Source of the DNA: Cephalopachus bancanus | Taxonomy: Eukaryota > Chordata > Mammalia > Primates > Tarsiidae | Length of the DNA stretch: 64,000 nucleotides | NCBI GenBank assembly: GCA_027257055.1 | Contig: JAPVLO010000965.1 | Span: forward strand, 62,001 to 126,000 | Direction: 5' to 3' | Shown: in pieces, positions 54,194 through 64,000 of the stretch | Numbering within the stretch: position 1 is the stretch's first letter | Layout: every line of letters starts with the position of its first letter | The notes under the pieces: model-generated | What the model saw: only the letters and a program-made list of their open reading frames with translations | Database searches by the model: none | What the model was told of the DNA's origin: nothing | Position numbers and translations under genes: made by a program

Positions 54194-54806
54194 TGACTGG
54201 GCATGGGGGCTCATATCTGTAATCCCAGCACTTTGGGAGGCCGAAGAGGGAGGATTGTTTCACTCAGGTGTTCAAGACCAGCCTGGGCAACAGAGGGAGA
54301 CTTTGTCTCTATAAAAAATAAAATAAAATAAAAAAAGCCGGGCTCGGTGGCTCAGCCTGTAATCCCGCGCCTTTGGGAGGCTGAGGTGAATGGATTGCCT
54401 GAGCCTGCGGGTTCGAGACCCGCCTGGGCAACTTGGCGAGACCTCATCTCTACAAGAAATCAAAAAATCAGCCGGGTGTGGTAGCGCGCGCCTGTAGTTC
54501 CAGCTACTCGGAAGGCTGGAAGGATCGCCGGAGCCAGCAAGTCAAAGCTGCAGTGGCCGGGAGGGGCCACTGCACTCCAGTCTGGGCAACAGAGTGAGAC
54601 TCCAACTCAAAAAAAAAAAAAAAAATAAATAAATAAAAATAAAAAAATAAAAAAAAATTAGTCGCGTGTGGTGGCATGCATCTGGAGTCCAGGCTACTCA
54701 GGAGGCTGAAGAGGAAGGATTGCTTGAGCCCAGGAGTTCAAGGCTGCGGTGAGCTGTGATTGTGCCACTGCACTCCAGTCTGGGCCACAGAGACCCTGAT
54801 TCAAAA
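54194..54806 (+). mobile_element. AluJ-like dimer split at its linker by a young Alu
   Basis: Left arm 54194-54336, right arm 54655-54806 (ATTAGTCGCGTGTGGTGGCA on). Confidence 0.9.
54337..54640 (+). mobile_element. Young derived-family Alu nested in a linker
   Basis: GCCGGGCTCGGTGGCTCAGC start, GACTCCAACTC end and an A-rich tail. Confidence 0.93.
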
Positions 54807-54810
54807 CAGC

Positions 54811-55104
54811 GCTGGGCACGGTGGCTCACACCTGTAATCTCAGCACTTTGAGAGGCAGAGGTGGTAGAATTGCTTGAGCCCAAGAGTTCAAGACCAGCCT
54901 GGGCAACATAGCAAGACTTCCTTTCTGCAAAGCATCAAAAAAAATTAGCTGGGCGTGGTGGCGCATACCTGTAGTCCCAGCTACTTAGGAAGCTGAGGCA
55001 GAAGGATTGCTTGGGCTCCAGGCGGTTGAGGCCTCGTAAGCCATGGTCATGCCACTGTACTCCAGTCTGGGCAACAAAGTGAGACCTCAACTCAAAAAAT
55101 AAAC
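54811..55104 (+). mobile_element. AluJ-like dimer
   Basis: GCTGGGCACGGTGGCTCACA start. Confidence 0.9.
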
Positions 55105-55105
55105 A

Positions 55106-55425
55106 GCCGGGAGCAGTGGCTTGTGTCTGTAATCCCAGTACTTTGGGAGGCAGAGGCGAGAGAGGATTGCCTGAGTCCAGGGGTTCAAGATCAGCCTGGG
55201 CAATTTGGCAAGACCTCATCTCTATAAGAAATAAAAAATAATTAGCCAGGCATGGTGGTGTGCACCTGTAGTTCCAACTTCTTGGAAGCCTGAGGTGGAA
55301 GGATTGCCTGAGTCTAGCAGGTTGAGGCTGTGGTGGCCGTGAGCAAGCCACTGCACTCCAGCCTGGGTGACAGAGTGAGACTCTGACTCAAAAAACAAAC
55401 ACATGAACAAACAAACAAAACATAC
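55106..55425 (+). mobile_element. Derived-type Alu dimer
   Basis: AGCCGGGAGCAGTGGCTTGT start; (CAAA)n tail. Confidence 0.9.
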
Positions 55426-55429
55426 TTTT

Positions 55430-55472
55430 TTCTTTTTTTTAGAGATGGGGTCTCGCTATGTTGCCCAGTTTG
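55430..55472 (-). mobile_element. Alu fragment
   Basis: TTTTTTTTAGAGATGGGGTC TCGC only. Confidence 0.6.
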
Positions 55473-55492
55473 GCAGTTGCTTAAAAAGTTGA

Positions 55493-55795
55493 ACCACCAG
55501 GCGTGGTGGTTCACAGCTGTAATCCAAGCATTTTGGGAGGCCAAGGCAAGAGGATTGCTTGAGTTCAGGAGTTCGAGTCCAACCTGGGCAACATAGCAAA
55601 ACCTCGTCTCTACAAAAAGATAACAAAAAACTAGCTGGGTGTTGTGGCATGTGCCTGTGGTCCCAGCTACTCGGGATGCTGAGATGGAAGGATTCTCCGA
55701 GCTCAGTAGTTCAAGGCTGCAGTGAGCACTGATTGTGCCACTGCACTCCAGCCTGGGTGACAGAGTGAGATCCCCGACTCAGAAAAACCAAAAGT
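55493..55795 (+). mobile_element. AluJ-like dimer
   Basis: CCACCAGGCGTGGTGGTTCA start; ends GACTCAGAAAAACC. Confidence 0.9.
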
Positions 55796-56415
55796 TGAAC
55801 CTACACTACTGTATGGTCCAGCTATTCCACTGCTAGGTATTTAACCAAGAGAAGAGGAAATATAGTACCATAAAAAAATGTGTACACAGATGTTCATAGG
55901 AGCCTTCTTTGTAATAGCTAGAGGCTGGAGAAAACACCAATGTCCATCAGCTGGTGAGTGGATAAACAACGTATGGTCTCACTCTACAATGGAGTGCTAC
56001 TTAGTAATAAAAAGGAACAAAATACTGATGTATACAACAACGACGAATTAACCTTAAAATAAATACGCTGAGTGAGAGAACCCAGGTCAAACAAGAGTAG
56101 CTGCTATATGATTCCAATTATATAAAACTCTCGAAAATGCAAGCAAATTTTTCTCAACAGAAAGTAGAGCCATGGTTGTCTCAGGATGGGAGGGAGGAAT
56201 CCCAAAGGGGCACAAGGAATCTTTCTGGAAGTGATGTGTATATTCACACCACTGACTGTGGTGATGACTTCACGGGTATATATGTATGTGAAATATCCGA
56301 TTGTACACTTGGAAATATATCCAGCCTATTGTATCAATATTGCCTCAATAATGCTGTTAATAAGAAAGAAGATGGTCTCCAGGTTGGATGAAATACCAAC
56401 AACAATAATAAAACT

Positions 56416-56719
56416 CTAGCCAGGCTCGGTGGCTCAGCCTGTAATCCCACGCTTTGGGAGGCTGAGGTGAGTGGACTGCCTGAGCCCGAGGGTTCCAGAC
56501 CCACCTGGGCAACTTGGCGAGACATCATCTCTACAATAAAAATCAAAAAATTAGCCTGGCGTGGTAGCGCGTGCCTGTAGTTCCAGCTGCTCGGAAGGCT
56601 GAGGCAAAAGGATCGCCGGAGCCCAGCAGGTCGAGGCTGCAGTGGGCGGAAGTGGCCACTGCACTCCAGTCTGGGCCACAGAGTGAGACTCCAACTCAAA
56701 AAAAAACAACAAAAAAAAC
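56416..56719 (+). mobile_element. Young derived-family Alu
   Basis: GTGGCTCAGCCTGTAATCCC, CGAGGGTTCCAGACCC, end GACTCCAACTC. Confidence 0.94.
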
Positions 56720-56807
56720 TATATAATTTTACTGTACAATATTACTCTGCGATAGCAATTGAAAAAAAGAAGCATGAACACCCATGTTCTCCTAGAAAAC
56801 ACATTCT

Positions 56808-56945
56808 GGGCCAGTGCAGTGGCTCATGCCTGTCATCCCTGCACTTTGGGAGGCCAAGGCAGGAGGATTGCTTGAGCTTGAGCCGAGGAGTTTGAGACCA
56901 GCCTGGACAACATAGCTAACAAAACAAACAAACAAACAAACACAA
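56808..56945 (+). mobile_element. Free left Alu monomer
   Basis: GGGCCAGTGCAGTGGCTCAT to ACAACATAGCTAAC, with a (CAAA)n tail that runs into a CA repeat. Confidence 0.8.
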
Positions 56946-56947
56946 AA

Positions 56948-56960
56948 CCACACACACACA

Positions 56961-57023
<63 letters not shown>
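56948..57023. repeat. (CA)n with an internal CGCGCG
   Basis: About 76 bp of CA units interrupted by CGCGCG at 56971-56976. Confidence 0.96.
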
Positions 57024-57025
<2 letters not shown>

Positions 57026-57114
57026 AAACCTATTCCTTAGAGCCACCAGGAGAGACAGATTCTCGACCCTGGACTTATGGAGTGTGCCAATTCTAATGGG
57101 CTCATGTGGTTTTC

Positions 57115-57260
57115 TCTCTTGTTCACTCTTATGCCAATGCCATTGTCCCACTGAGCCTGGAATACCCCTAGAGCCCAGACCATGGTCTCTTTCCTCTTTT
57201 GAAAGGCCACTTGCCATCTTGCCTCCAGGAAGCCTTCCCCAATACATCTGAGGAAAAAGA
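57115..57260 (+). mobile_element. L2 fragment
   Basis: CTGAGCCTGGAATACCCCTA and GCCTCCAGGAAGCCTTCCCC. Confidence 0.65.
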
Positions 57261-57858
57261 ACAGTGATTTTTCTCTAGGCAGCCATGGGTCCTGTCATCA
57301 CCCAATCTCCAGATATTAAGTGCCACAGGCTGGTTGGCATGCCAGCTGCCACCTGCTATGGGACTAAGTGCTCGCACATCACTACAGTTCTGGAATTGGA
57401 TTTAGAGCCTTCCAAGCAGGGGACTGGGCCTGTTGTGTTTTTTTAGGATCAGCGTGGCGCCGAGAAAGTGGTCACCTAATGAGACTGGTGTTTTCTGTGC
57501 AGATTCTCACAGAATCAGTGGGGCTGAACTAGCCTCTGTTATCCTCAGGGGGGCATTATGGGAAAAAGACCGATTATCTCCTAAGTCTATGTGTAAGTAC
57601 CTCCCTGTTATCAGGTCATCAGGAATTTGGGGAGGTTAAGACTAATTGCCCACCCTCCCAGCCCCCAAGGCCTAGCTGTTTTAACCTGTTGGGTGGGGAG
57701 CAAGGGACTGAGTGGAGCGCTCCACTCAGGGGTGGTCCAGTTTATCCCTGGCTGCCTGTCCCTGCAGGTGGTCACAGGCTCCCCAAGCAAATACAATCCA
57801 GTCAATAGCAGATGGAGCCTCCGAATAGTTACTTTCTGGGAGGCCTGTCACTCAGAAA
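57261..57858. other. ELF4 intron 1, unassigned
   Basis: A GGAGCGCTCC palindrome-like stretch lies at 57713-57728 (AGTGGAGCGCTCCACT, perfect inverted repeat). Confidence 0.45.
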
Positions 57859-57859
<1 letters not shown>

Positions 57860-57921
<62 letters not shown>

Positions 57922-57941
57922 TCTCACACACACACACACAC
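57860..57941. repeat. (CT)n(CA)n compound microsatellite
   Basis: About 55 bp of CT followed by CA units. Confidence 0.97.
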
Positions 57942-58139
57942 GTCTTCTACCACATCCTCTCCCCATCCTGTGCGATGACAAAGTTAACAAAAAGTTAGCA
58001 GAAAAACCTGGACGATTGCCCCTTTGATTTCAGAAATGGGTGTGACATGCCCTGCCAGCTCTGCCAGAGAAGTGGTTGACCCCAGGAGCCTGTCAAAGTC
58101 AAGGGTGTGCTCACGGGAAATGATAACAATAACAACAAT

Positions 58140-58378
58140 AATCACCACAGGAAAAATAATAATAACAGTGAACATTTATTGGATGGTTATTATGTTCCAG
58201 GCACTCTGCTGAGTGCTTTACATGCATGATTTCATTTCATCTTCCCTCAACCCTGTGCAGTGGGCACTGAGACCCAGAGTGATTAAGTAACTAGGCCATA
58301 GTCACACAGCCAGTGAGTGGTAGATCTGGGATATGAATGCAGAGATTCTGTGTTCTTCCCCCTCTAGACAATAATGTT
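58140..58378 (-). mobile_element. MIR SINE
   Basis: GTGAACATTTATTGGATGGT, GTTCCAGGCACTCTGCTGAG and GTCACACAGCCAGTGAGTGG, antisense MIR, near full length. Confidence 0.8.
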
Positions 58379-58502
58379 TCTTGGGAAGAACATTGGGTCA
58401 GAATGGAAGATGTAAGGATGCTTCAGAAGGTGCAGGTGCTCTGAGAGGCAGGAAGTGCCAACACCGGGACAAGAAAACGGCCCATCAAGAAGGTGGGAAA
58501 CT

Positions 58503-59128
<626 letters not shown>

Positions 59129-60129
59129 AAAAAGGTGGGAACCCAAGGCCAAGGCTAAGCTTGTTCAACCTGGGTAAGCTGCTGTACCTCTTGCTTCTTA
59201 CTAGCCTTTCTAAGAAATGTTCCGGCACTTTCTCTTGCTGACCCTCCTGCATGAAACACCGTTCCCTGCTGCCTGACCCTCCTCCTCACCCTGGAAGCAG
59301 GCTGGGGTCTCTTTGCCAAGAAACGCACCTTAGGACATGATTTCCCAACCAAGAGCAACTCTGGTATGTCCCTTCTGTGTTGGAATGTGTTGGGGAGGGG
59401 GAGGGCAGGGTTAAGAGTGCAGTGACAGAGGAAAACTGATGAGTGTATGTATGGGGGGAGTCTGGGTGTTTTTTTCCAGTTAAGCCCAGCAGAGGCCAAG
59501 TCCCCACCCATGCCCAGCCTTGGGACATGTAAAATCAGCAGAACAAATACATGGTTAGTCCTTGGTCGTCTGGGCAGAAACATGTGGGACTTTCTAAATC
59601 CTTCAGTTCCCAGATGGTGAAGGAGGATCAGCGATAAAAATCTCTCTTCTCCACCTGAACCTCTGGGCTTCCAGAGAAATCCCTGAACCCCGGGGAAAGG
59701 TGGGACCCAGATAGCCCGTGTCTGCCGTGAACACCTGTGGCATGTCAGTCTGCCTGTCCCTTCAGTGTCTCTACTTCTCCCCTCCCCTTCCCCCCCAGGG
59801 CCTGAGTGTGTGTTGTCGGGGGAGGCACAAAATAAAACTCTCTCAGCTTGGGTGGCAGGAAAGCCTGGCCACCCTTTGTGTCTTGTCAATACACGCGGGG
59901 CTCACTGTCTGGGCCAGTCACTTTGTAGCTCCTGGAGTGGAGAACGGGGTCTGTACCAAGCCACCCACACTCACTGACCTGGTCTTTTATGTGACATGCA
60001 TTTGCCAAACAATTATCCAGTCTTCGAAGGTCAGTCCGTGGCCAGGGAATAGAGAGAAAGGCGTCTTTTCTCCCTTTTCTGGTGAGCCAAATCTCCCCCT
60101 CGCTGCCCCCGCCCCCCTTCAAGGTCTAG
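59129..60129. other. ELF4 intron 1, unassigned
   Basis: A 244-codon open frame on the - strand (59889-59155) has no recognisable domain, and I treat it as chance. Confidence 0.4.
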
Positions 60130-60299
60130 CCTGGGCCCGCATCCCTCACAAAGCCTTCCCTCCCTCCTCCAGCTGCTGCTGACCTCAGAGTCCTGGCTGC
60201 GCTGGCCTCTGTAACAAGGAGCACAATTAGCACCTGACCAGCCACTGGCCTGGCTGCTTGTCCTCGCCTCTGATTGTTTCAGTGTCTTAGTCATCTCTT

Positions 60300-60392
60300 C
60301 ACCACCTCCTTCTCTCATCTCCCCCACAGTGCCTAGCACAGGTTGGGCACACAGTAGGCGTTAATAAATGTCTGTTGAATTGAAACTCAGCA
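60300..60392 (+). mobile_element. L2 LINE 3' end
   Basis: ACAGTGCCTAGCACAGGTTG and TAATAAATGTCTGTTGAATT. Confidence 0.7.
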
Positions 60393-61215
60393 GCCCCTAT
60401 GAAGTCAGAACCCTCATAAGCACCCCGACCAGCAGTTTCTTGGCAACCAGAGCTGGGGCCCGAGCTACAGGGCATTAGCAGAGCAGGCACTGTTACAGGA
60501 CACACGAGGCTCAGCTGCCAGAGATTCGCAGGCAGGTTGGTGTTGATGAGAAAAGCCCCTGACCCCTAGGAAAGCGCCCATGGGATTCTGGGTACCTCGC
60601 ATGAGTTTCCTTTCTCCCCTGCAGAACTAGTTTTCAGTCTAAGAACTACAAAGGGAATAAATTGGCAGCGAAGTCAGAAATCTCTTTGCAACTTAGAAAT
60701 CCAGGAGAGGTGACCAAGCCTGAGTTGAGGTCAAGCTCTGGCCTGAGGAGAACACACTGCCTGAGGCCCTTCTCAGCTCAGCGGAGTCCTCAGGAAGAAG
60801 CATGGGGCATGGCAGGCGTGCACCTTGCCTCTCTAGGAGGATAGAGGTATTTGGGAGCTCCCAAAATGACACCCTGCATGTTCGCCACCTGCAGCCCATG
60901 CAGAAACCAATGTCCCCTTCCCTCTCATTCACCCAAATCCCCAGGGCAGGTGTCTGTGTGTAGGGGGGTGGGAGGGTGGGGTCCAGGCCAGGACCTAGCC
61001 AGAGTCTAGAGGCAAGAAGCCTCCAAGCCTGGAGATTTGAGCCTGGCTTCAAATTATGGTAATTTTGACAGATGACCCATTCCCTCTGCCTGGCCTCTTC
61101 CACACCCTGCCCCCACTCTGGCCCACACAAGAAGGTACACGCAATCCTGGAGGGCAGGTGGTCTCTTCTTCACTTCCATATTTTTCCTCACTGCCACTTC
61201 ACGAAGGCCCAGTAC
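60393..61215. other. ELF4 intron 1, unassigned
   Basis: No gene or repeat recognised. Confidence 0.4.
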
Positions 61216-61219
61216 TGGG

Positions 61220-61478
61220 ACTATTTGTCAGCACACGTTTGCTAAGTTGAATCTGAGTTTTAGGCACTGCATCAGACAACGCTATAAGGCCAGCTTGCAC
61301 TTATTGTGTGTCACACGCTGTTCTGATAGTTTATATGTACTAATGCATTTGATCCTCACCACAATCTTATGAGGTAGGTTTCATGTGGCAGTTGAGGAAA
61401 CCGAGGCATACAGTGGACTGAGATCACACAGCTTGTAAATAACAAACCCAGACGGTCTGGCTCTAAGAACTGGAGTAA
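61220..61478 (-). mobile_element. MIR SINE
   Basis: TGCACTTATTGTGTGTCACA, GATCCTCACCACAATCTTAT and GAGGAAACCGAGGCATACAG. Confidence 0.75.
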
Positions 61479-63095
61479 AATGAGAACATTGGGGGGATTG
61501 TGGGGTGCGTTATGCAGGGGACGAAGGCCAAGCTTAGGAGCAGAGGTTTCCTTGAGAAAGCAATCCCCTCAGCTGCAGTGTCTGACTGGATCTCTCCAGG
61601 ACAAAAGCCCTGAATGTCGCAGGATTGGGGGCATTTTGGACATGCTATCAATTAGGCCCATACAGACAGACCACAGCATCTTCCTTTTTAGATTCCGATA
61701 CATGACAGAGGCGACAGAAGCCACTGTGCCACCGTAAGTGGCCCTGAGGGGAAGCGTGATTTTTGGGCCCCCAGCTTGTGCAGGGGTGGGCGCCAGTTCC
61801 TGAGCAACCACGGAGCAAACACAGTGCAGCAGAGGGAGGAATGCCAGACATAGTTGCAAACAAGCCACTCCTTCGGCTCACAGCAAGAGGCTGGGTGAGG
61901 GTGGCAACGTGGAGTCTGCTTCACTGTCCCCCCACCAAGAGATCCCAGGCTTCAAGCCCAGCCCCTAAGACGACCGCATGCAAGACAGCCTCTCCCCCAC
62001 ACTGGCTGATGAGGATAGGAAGTCTTCCCTGATAATCTTCACTTAAGTCAAGACCGCTCCTGCTCCACCGTTTCTATACTGGGTGCCCTGAATTAATGGT
62101 TGAGAAAGTAGTTTATAACCAGGAAAGCCCTGTGTAACTAACTGCAAGGAGGAATTGGCATTCTTGCCGGACATACATGCTCCCTGGGCATTTTCAGTGC
62201 CAAAGTGTCCAGCCTCCCCAGAAGGAAGAGCAAGAGCTGTTGTTCTCTTCACCTCTCTCCAACCTGGCACTCAGGCCAGGGGTCAGCTCACAAGGGGTGA
62301 GTCCCCAATGGGCGTGCCCACCAGCTGTTGGGGCTGAGCAGTGGTGGTTCAGGCCCTGAGGTGGTGACCTCACTTCCGTTCTTACCTCCCCACCTCCCCA
62401 GCACTCCTCCCATTTGAGGCCCCACCAGGCCAAAATCGAGAAGTCCAAGGTTAACTGTTCCTTCCCAGTTTAAGAGCTAATTAAAATGATTAGCAACAAT
62501 GAACTGTCAAACATTAACCAGAAGAAGCTGCAGGACCAGACAGGCCTCTATCTTGGGCAGAGAGATGAGGGCAGGAATCAAATGGCCATCAAATCCCTCA
62601 GCTGGGATGTGGGGGTGTGTGGAGGGGGGTCAGTCCAGGAGAACCTCGCTGAGCCGAGGTGCCAAGGGGTCATGAGGTGACTCTGGTCAGGAAGACCATG
62701 TCCCAGCGAACAGTCATAAGGAAAGGGTGGCAGGGATAGAGTGCGGTGAAGGGGCCAGGAATTCATAAAGCGGCTGCCGCCTCAGCAGTCCCCTCAAACC
62801 CCCAAAGGAAGACGCTGGCGTCAGGAGAGCCCGTGAAGTGCGGCTGCCGGGTCCCCTGGGTGGCGGTAGCAGAGGAGGGAACTGAGAGGCGGGAGAACCC
62901 AGGAGAGCGGGAACGCGGGAGCGGGAAGGCTGTGGAAACTCCGGTCCCTGCCAAGAGGTCTCTGTTTTGGCGATCCAGTTCTCCAAGTTTGTGTGCGCGG
63001 GTATGCCTGTGACCCTAAGACGCCTGGCCCCAAAAGCCCTAGGAGCCGCCCGAACAATCTAGCAACCTCGCCACAGTCTTCTGCCCAACCCTCCT
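61479..63095. other. ELF4 intron 1 near promoter, unassigned
   Basis: Alu-free. GC content and CpG rise from about 62750 towards the promoter island. Confidence 0.45.
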
Positions 63096-63679
63096 GCCCT
63101 CGGGCACCGAGCTTTTAGGGGCCCGCTGCAACGGCCGCGCCACCGAGCACGGGCTGCCCGGGGCGCGGGAAAAACCGGCTCCCCACCCCCGACTCGGAAC
63201 CGACTGCGCTTCTGTCCCGGGATCGGGAGCCCGGGATCTCCGACACACAGGCAAGGGTGAGGCAAGGGCGGCAGTCGACACGCCGCGGCTCCCTCACCCC
63301 TCCCCGGGCCCCCAGCCCCGCTCTGGGGCCCCGGCGCTCTCGATCCCGCCCTCAGGCAAACTTTTCGAGGTCCCCAAAGACTCGAAGAACCGGCGCCATC
63401 GACGTACCTGAGGCCGAGGGGCTTACAGGCCAGGCTCGATCGCCGGGCCGGGGTCGGTCTCCGTGGTCCCCTCCCCGCTCTGGGGGCCCAGACGCGAGTC
63501 CCCAGCGCCGCCAGCCCGCCTTCTCCCCTCGGAAGCCGGGCCGGGCAAGTGGCGCCGGGAACTCGGCGCCGGCGAAAGGAGAAGTGGAAGTTGAGCGCGG
63601 CGCCCGGTCTGTCCCCGGCAGCCGGGGCCGCCGTGCCCCCCCGCCCGCCTGCCCCCGCCGCCCCGCGCCCGTGACTCAC

Positions 63680-63720
63680 CTCGGCGCCGGGGCAGGCTGG
63701 TCCGGGCGGGCGAGGCGCTG
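63680..63720 (-). other. ELF4: ELF4 non-coding exon 1 (5' UTR), donor certain, start approximate
   Basis: On the - strand GGCGCCGAG is followed by GTGAGTCACG, giving a donor with exon end at 63680. It lies inside a dense CpG island, about 33.6 kb upstream of the ATG exon, as expected for the non-coding first exon of ELF4. The transcription start cannot be fixed from sequence; I place it roughly 40-90 bases upstream, just downstream of the CCAAT and octamer motifs. Confidence 0.6.
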
Positions 63721-63742
63721 GGCTCTCCCACACGTCGCGCCG

Positions 63743-63747
63743 CCAAT
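63743..63747 (+). promoter_or_regulatory. CCAAT box in ELF4 promoter
   Basis: CGCCAATGG is an NF-Y-type motif (reads CCATTGGCG on the ELF4 strand), about 60 bases upstream of the exon 1 donor and inside the CpG island. Confidence 0.5.
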
Positions 63748-63765
63748 GGCAAGTTGGAGGGCGAG

Positions 63766-63773
63766 ATGCAAAT
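63766..63773 (-). promoter_or_regulatory. Octamer motif ATTTGCAT in ELF4 promoter
   Basis: ATGCAAAT on the + strand is an exact match to the POU/Oct octamer, in ELF4-sense orientation ATTTGCAT, about 85 bases upstream of the first donor. Octamers at this distance are typical of lymphoid promoters (established knowledge); use here is inferred. Confidence 0.55.
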
Positions 63774-64000
63774 ACCAGGTGAGACGGCGGCGCCCCCCTG
63801 ATAAAACGAGTCTGGGGGCGGGGTGTAGCGCAGGGGGAGCCGGGTGGACGCGAGGGGGGACCCCAGGCCCAGGGAGGGGGCGGCGGGGACGCCCGGGGAG
63901 GGGGCGCGAGCCGGCGGAGACCTGCACTGAGCAGACCTAGCGAAAGGGGAAATTGCACTAGAGACACACGTCCCTGCAGGCGGCGGCTGGGGCGGGCGCG

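Larger units (their letters stand above)
52140..56415 (+). mobile_element. One L1 copy (ORF2 end to 3' UTR) shredded by Alu insertions
   Basis: Pieces at 52140-52440, 52741-53130, 53411-53563, 53776-54030 and 55796-56415 follow in correct L1 order: ORF2 C-terminal coding words (AACAAATGGTGCTAGAACTG, CTTCAAAAGACACCGT, AGACAAGCCACAGACTAAGA, ACTCTGCTGGTGGAAATG, CCAATGTCCATCAGCTGGTG), then 3' UTR. The reading frame is decayed, so this is not an active element. Around nine Alus or Alu pieces lie in it. Confidence 0.88.
63100..64000 (-). promoter_or_regulatory. ELF4: ELF4 promoter CpG island
   Basis: Very GC-rich sequence with dense CpG starts near 63100 and continues past the window edge, a sharp change from the AT-richer flanks. 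The exon 1 donor sits at 63679. Upstream on the - strand are CCAAT-type and octamer motifs, and no convincing TATA box is visible at the expected distance. Confidence 0.8.

Noticed and set aside
52140..56415. An active L1
   Set aside because: The 5' part is missing, the frame is broken, and many Alus lie inside.
59155..59889. 244-codon open frame on the - strand
   Set aside because: No domain, no splice support, ordinary intron sequence; its C-terminal end lies next to Alu tail sequence.
63059..63967. 302-codon open frame on the - strand in the ELF4 promoter island
   Set aside because: Proline/arginine/glycine-rich as expected from GC composition, and it crosses the exon 1 donor.

Overview
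This window is primate X-chromosome DNA from the neighbourhood known in human as Xq26.1 (BCORL1-ELF4). Two multi-exon genes point at each other: the last three coding exons of BCORL1 on the + strand (left) and all of ELF4 on the - strand (right, from its first-exon CpG island near 63.7 kb to its poly(A) signal near 16.07 kb). The coding exons were rebuilt by hand from splice-site phases. They join without a frame break into the BCORL1 C-terminus (about 170 residues, with the PCGF1-binding PUFD domain) and a 659-residue ELF4 with an intact ETS domain.

Organism: SINEs of the Alu class (about 50 copies on both strands) prove a primate. None has AluS or AluY hallmarks, and none has the lemur/loris Alu signature. 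Besides old AluJ-like dimers there is a distinct derived family that ends in GACTCCAACTC and reads GGTGGCTCAGCCTGTAATCC near its start. With no anthropoid or strepsirrhine Alus, a tarsier is the best guess. This is inference, not proof.

Layout: 1-2.6 kb, BCORL1 intron with an antisense L1 remnant. 2.6-9.8 kb, the last BCORL1 exons, the last introns and a 3' UTR ending at a probable TATAAA signal. 9.8-16.05 kb, the intergenic gap between the two convergent 3' ends; it holds an unexplained GC-rich CpG island at 11.9-12.7 kb. 16.05-30.04 kb, the ELF4 3' UTR and eight coding exons. 30.04-63.68 kb, the giant ELF4 intron 1, with heavy Alu clusters at 36-41.9 kb, 44.7-46.5 kb, 48.3-49.3 kb and 51-59.1 kb and long Alu-free stretches at 28.4-35.9 kb and 59.1-64 kb. 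63.1-64 kb, the ELF4 promoter CpG island with the non-coding first exon.

How the genes relate: BCORL1 is a transcriptional corepressor of the PRC1.1/PCGF1 class and ELF4 is an ETS activator of immune genes. They share no operon-like logic and are convergent neighbours. I found no tRNA, rRNA, CRISPR, or intact transposon gene. I saw no new biological system. The observations most worth following up are the orphan CpG island between the gene ends, the lineage-specific Alu family with its nesting behaviour, CTCF-like motifs, and several unusual tandem or low-complexity tracts.
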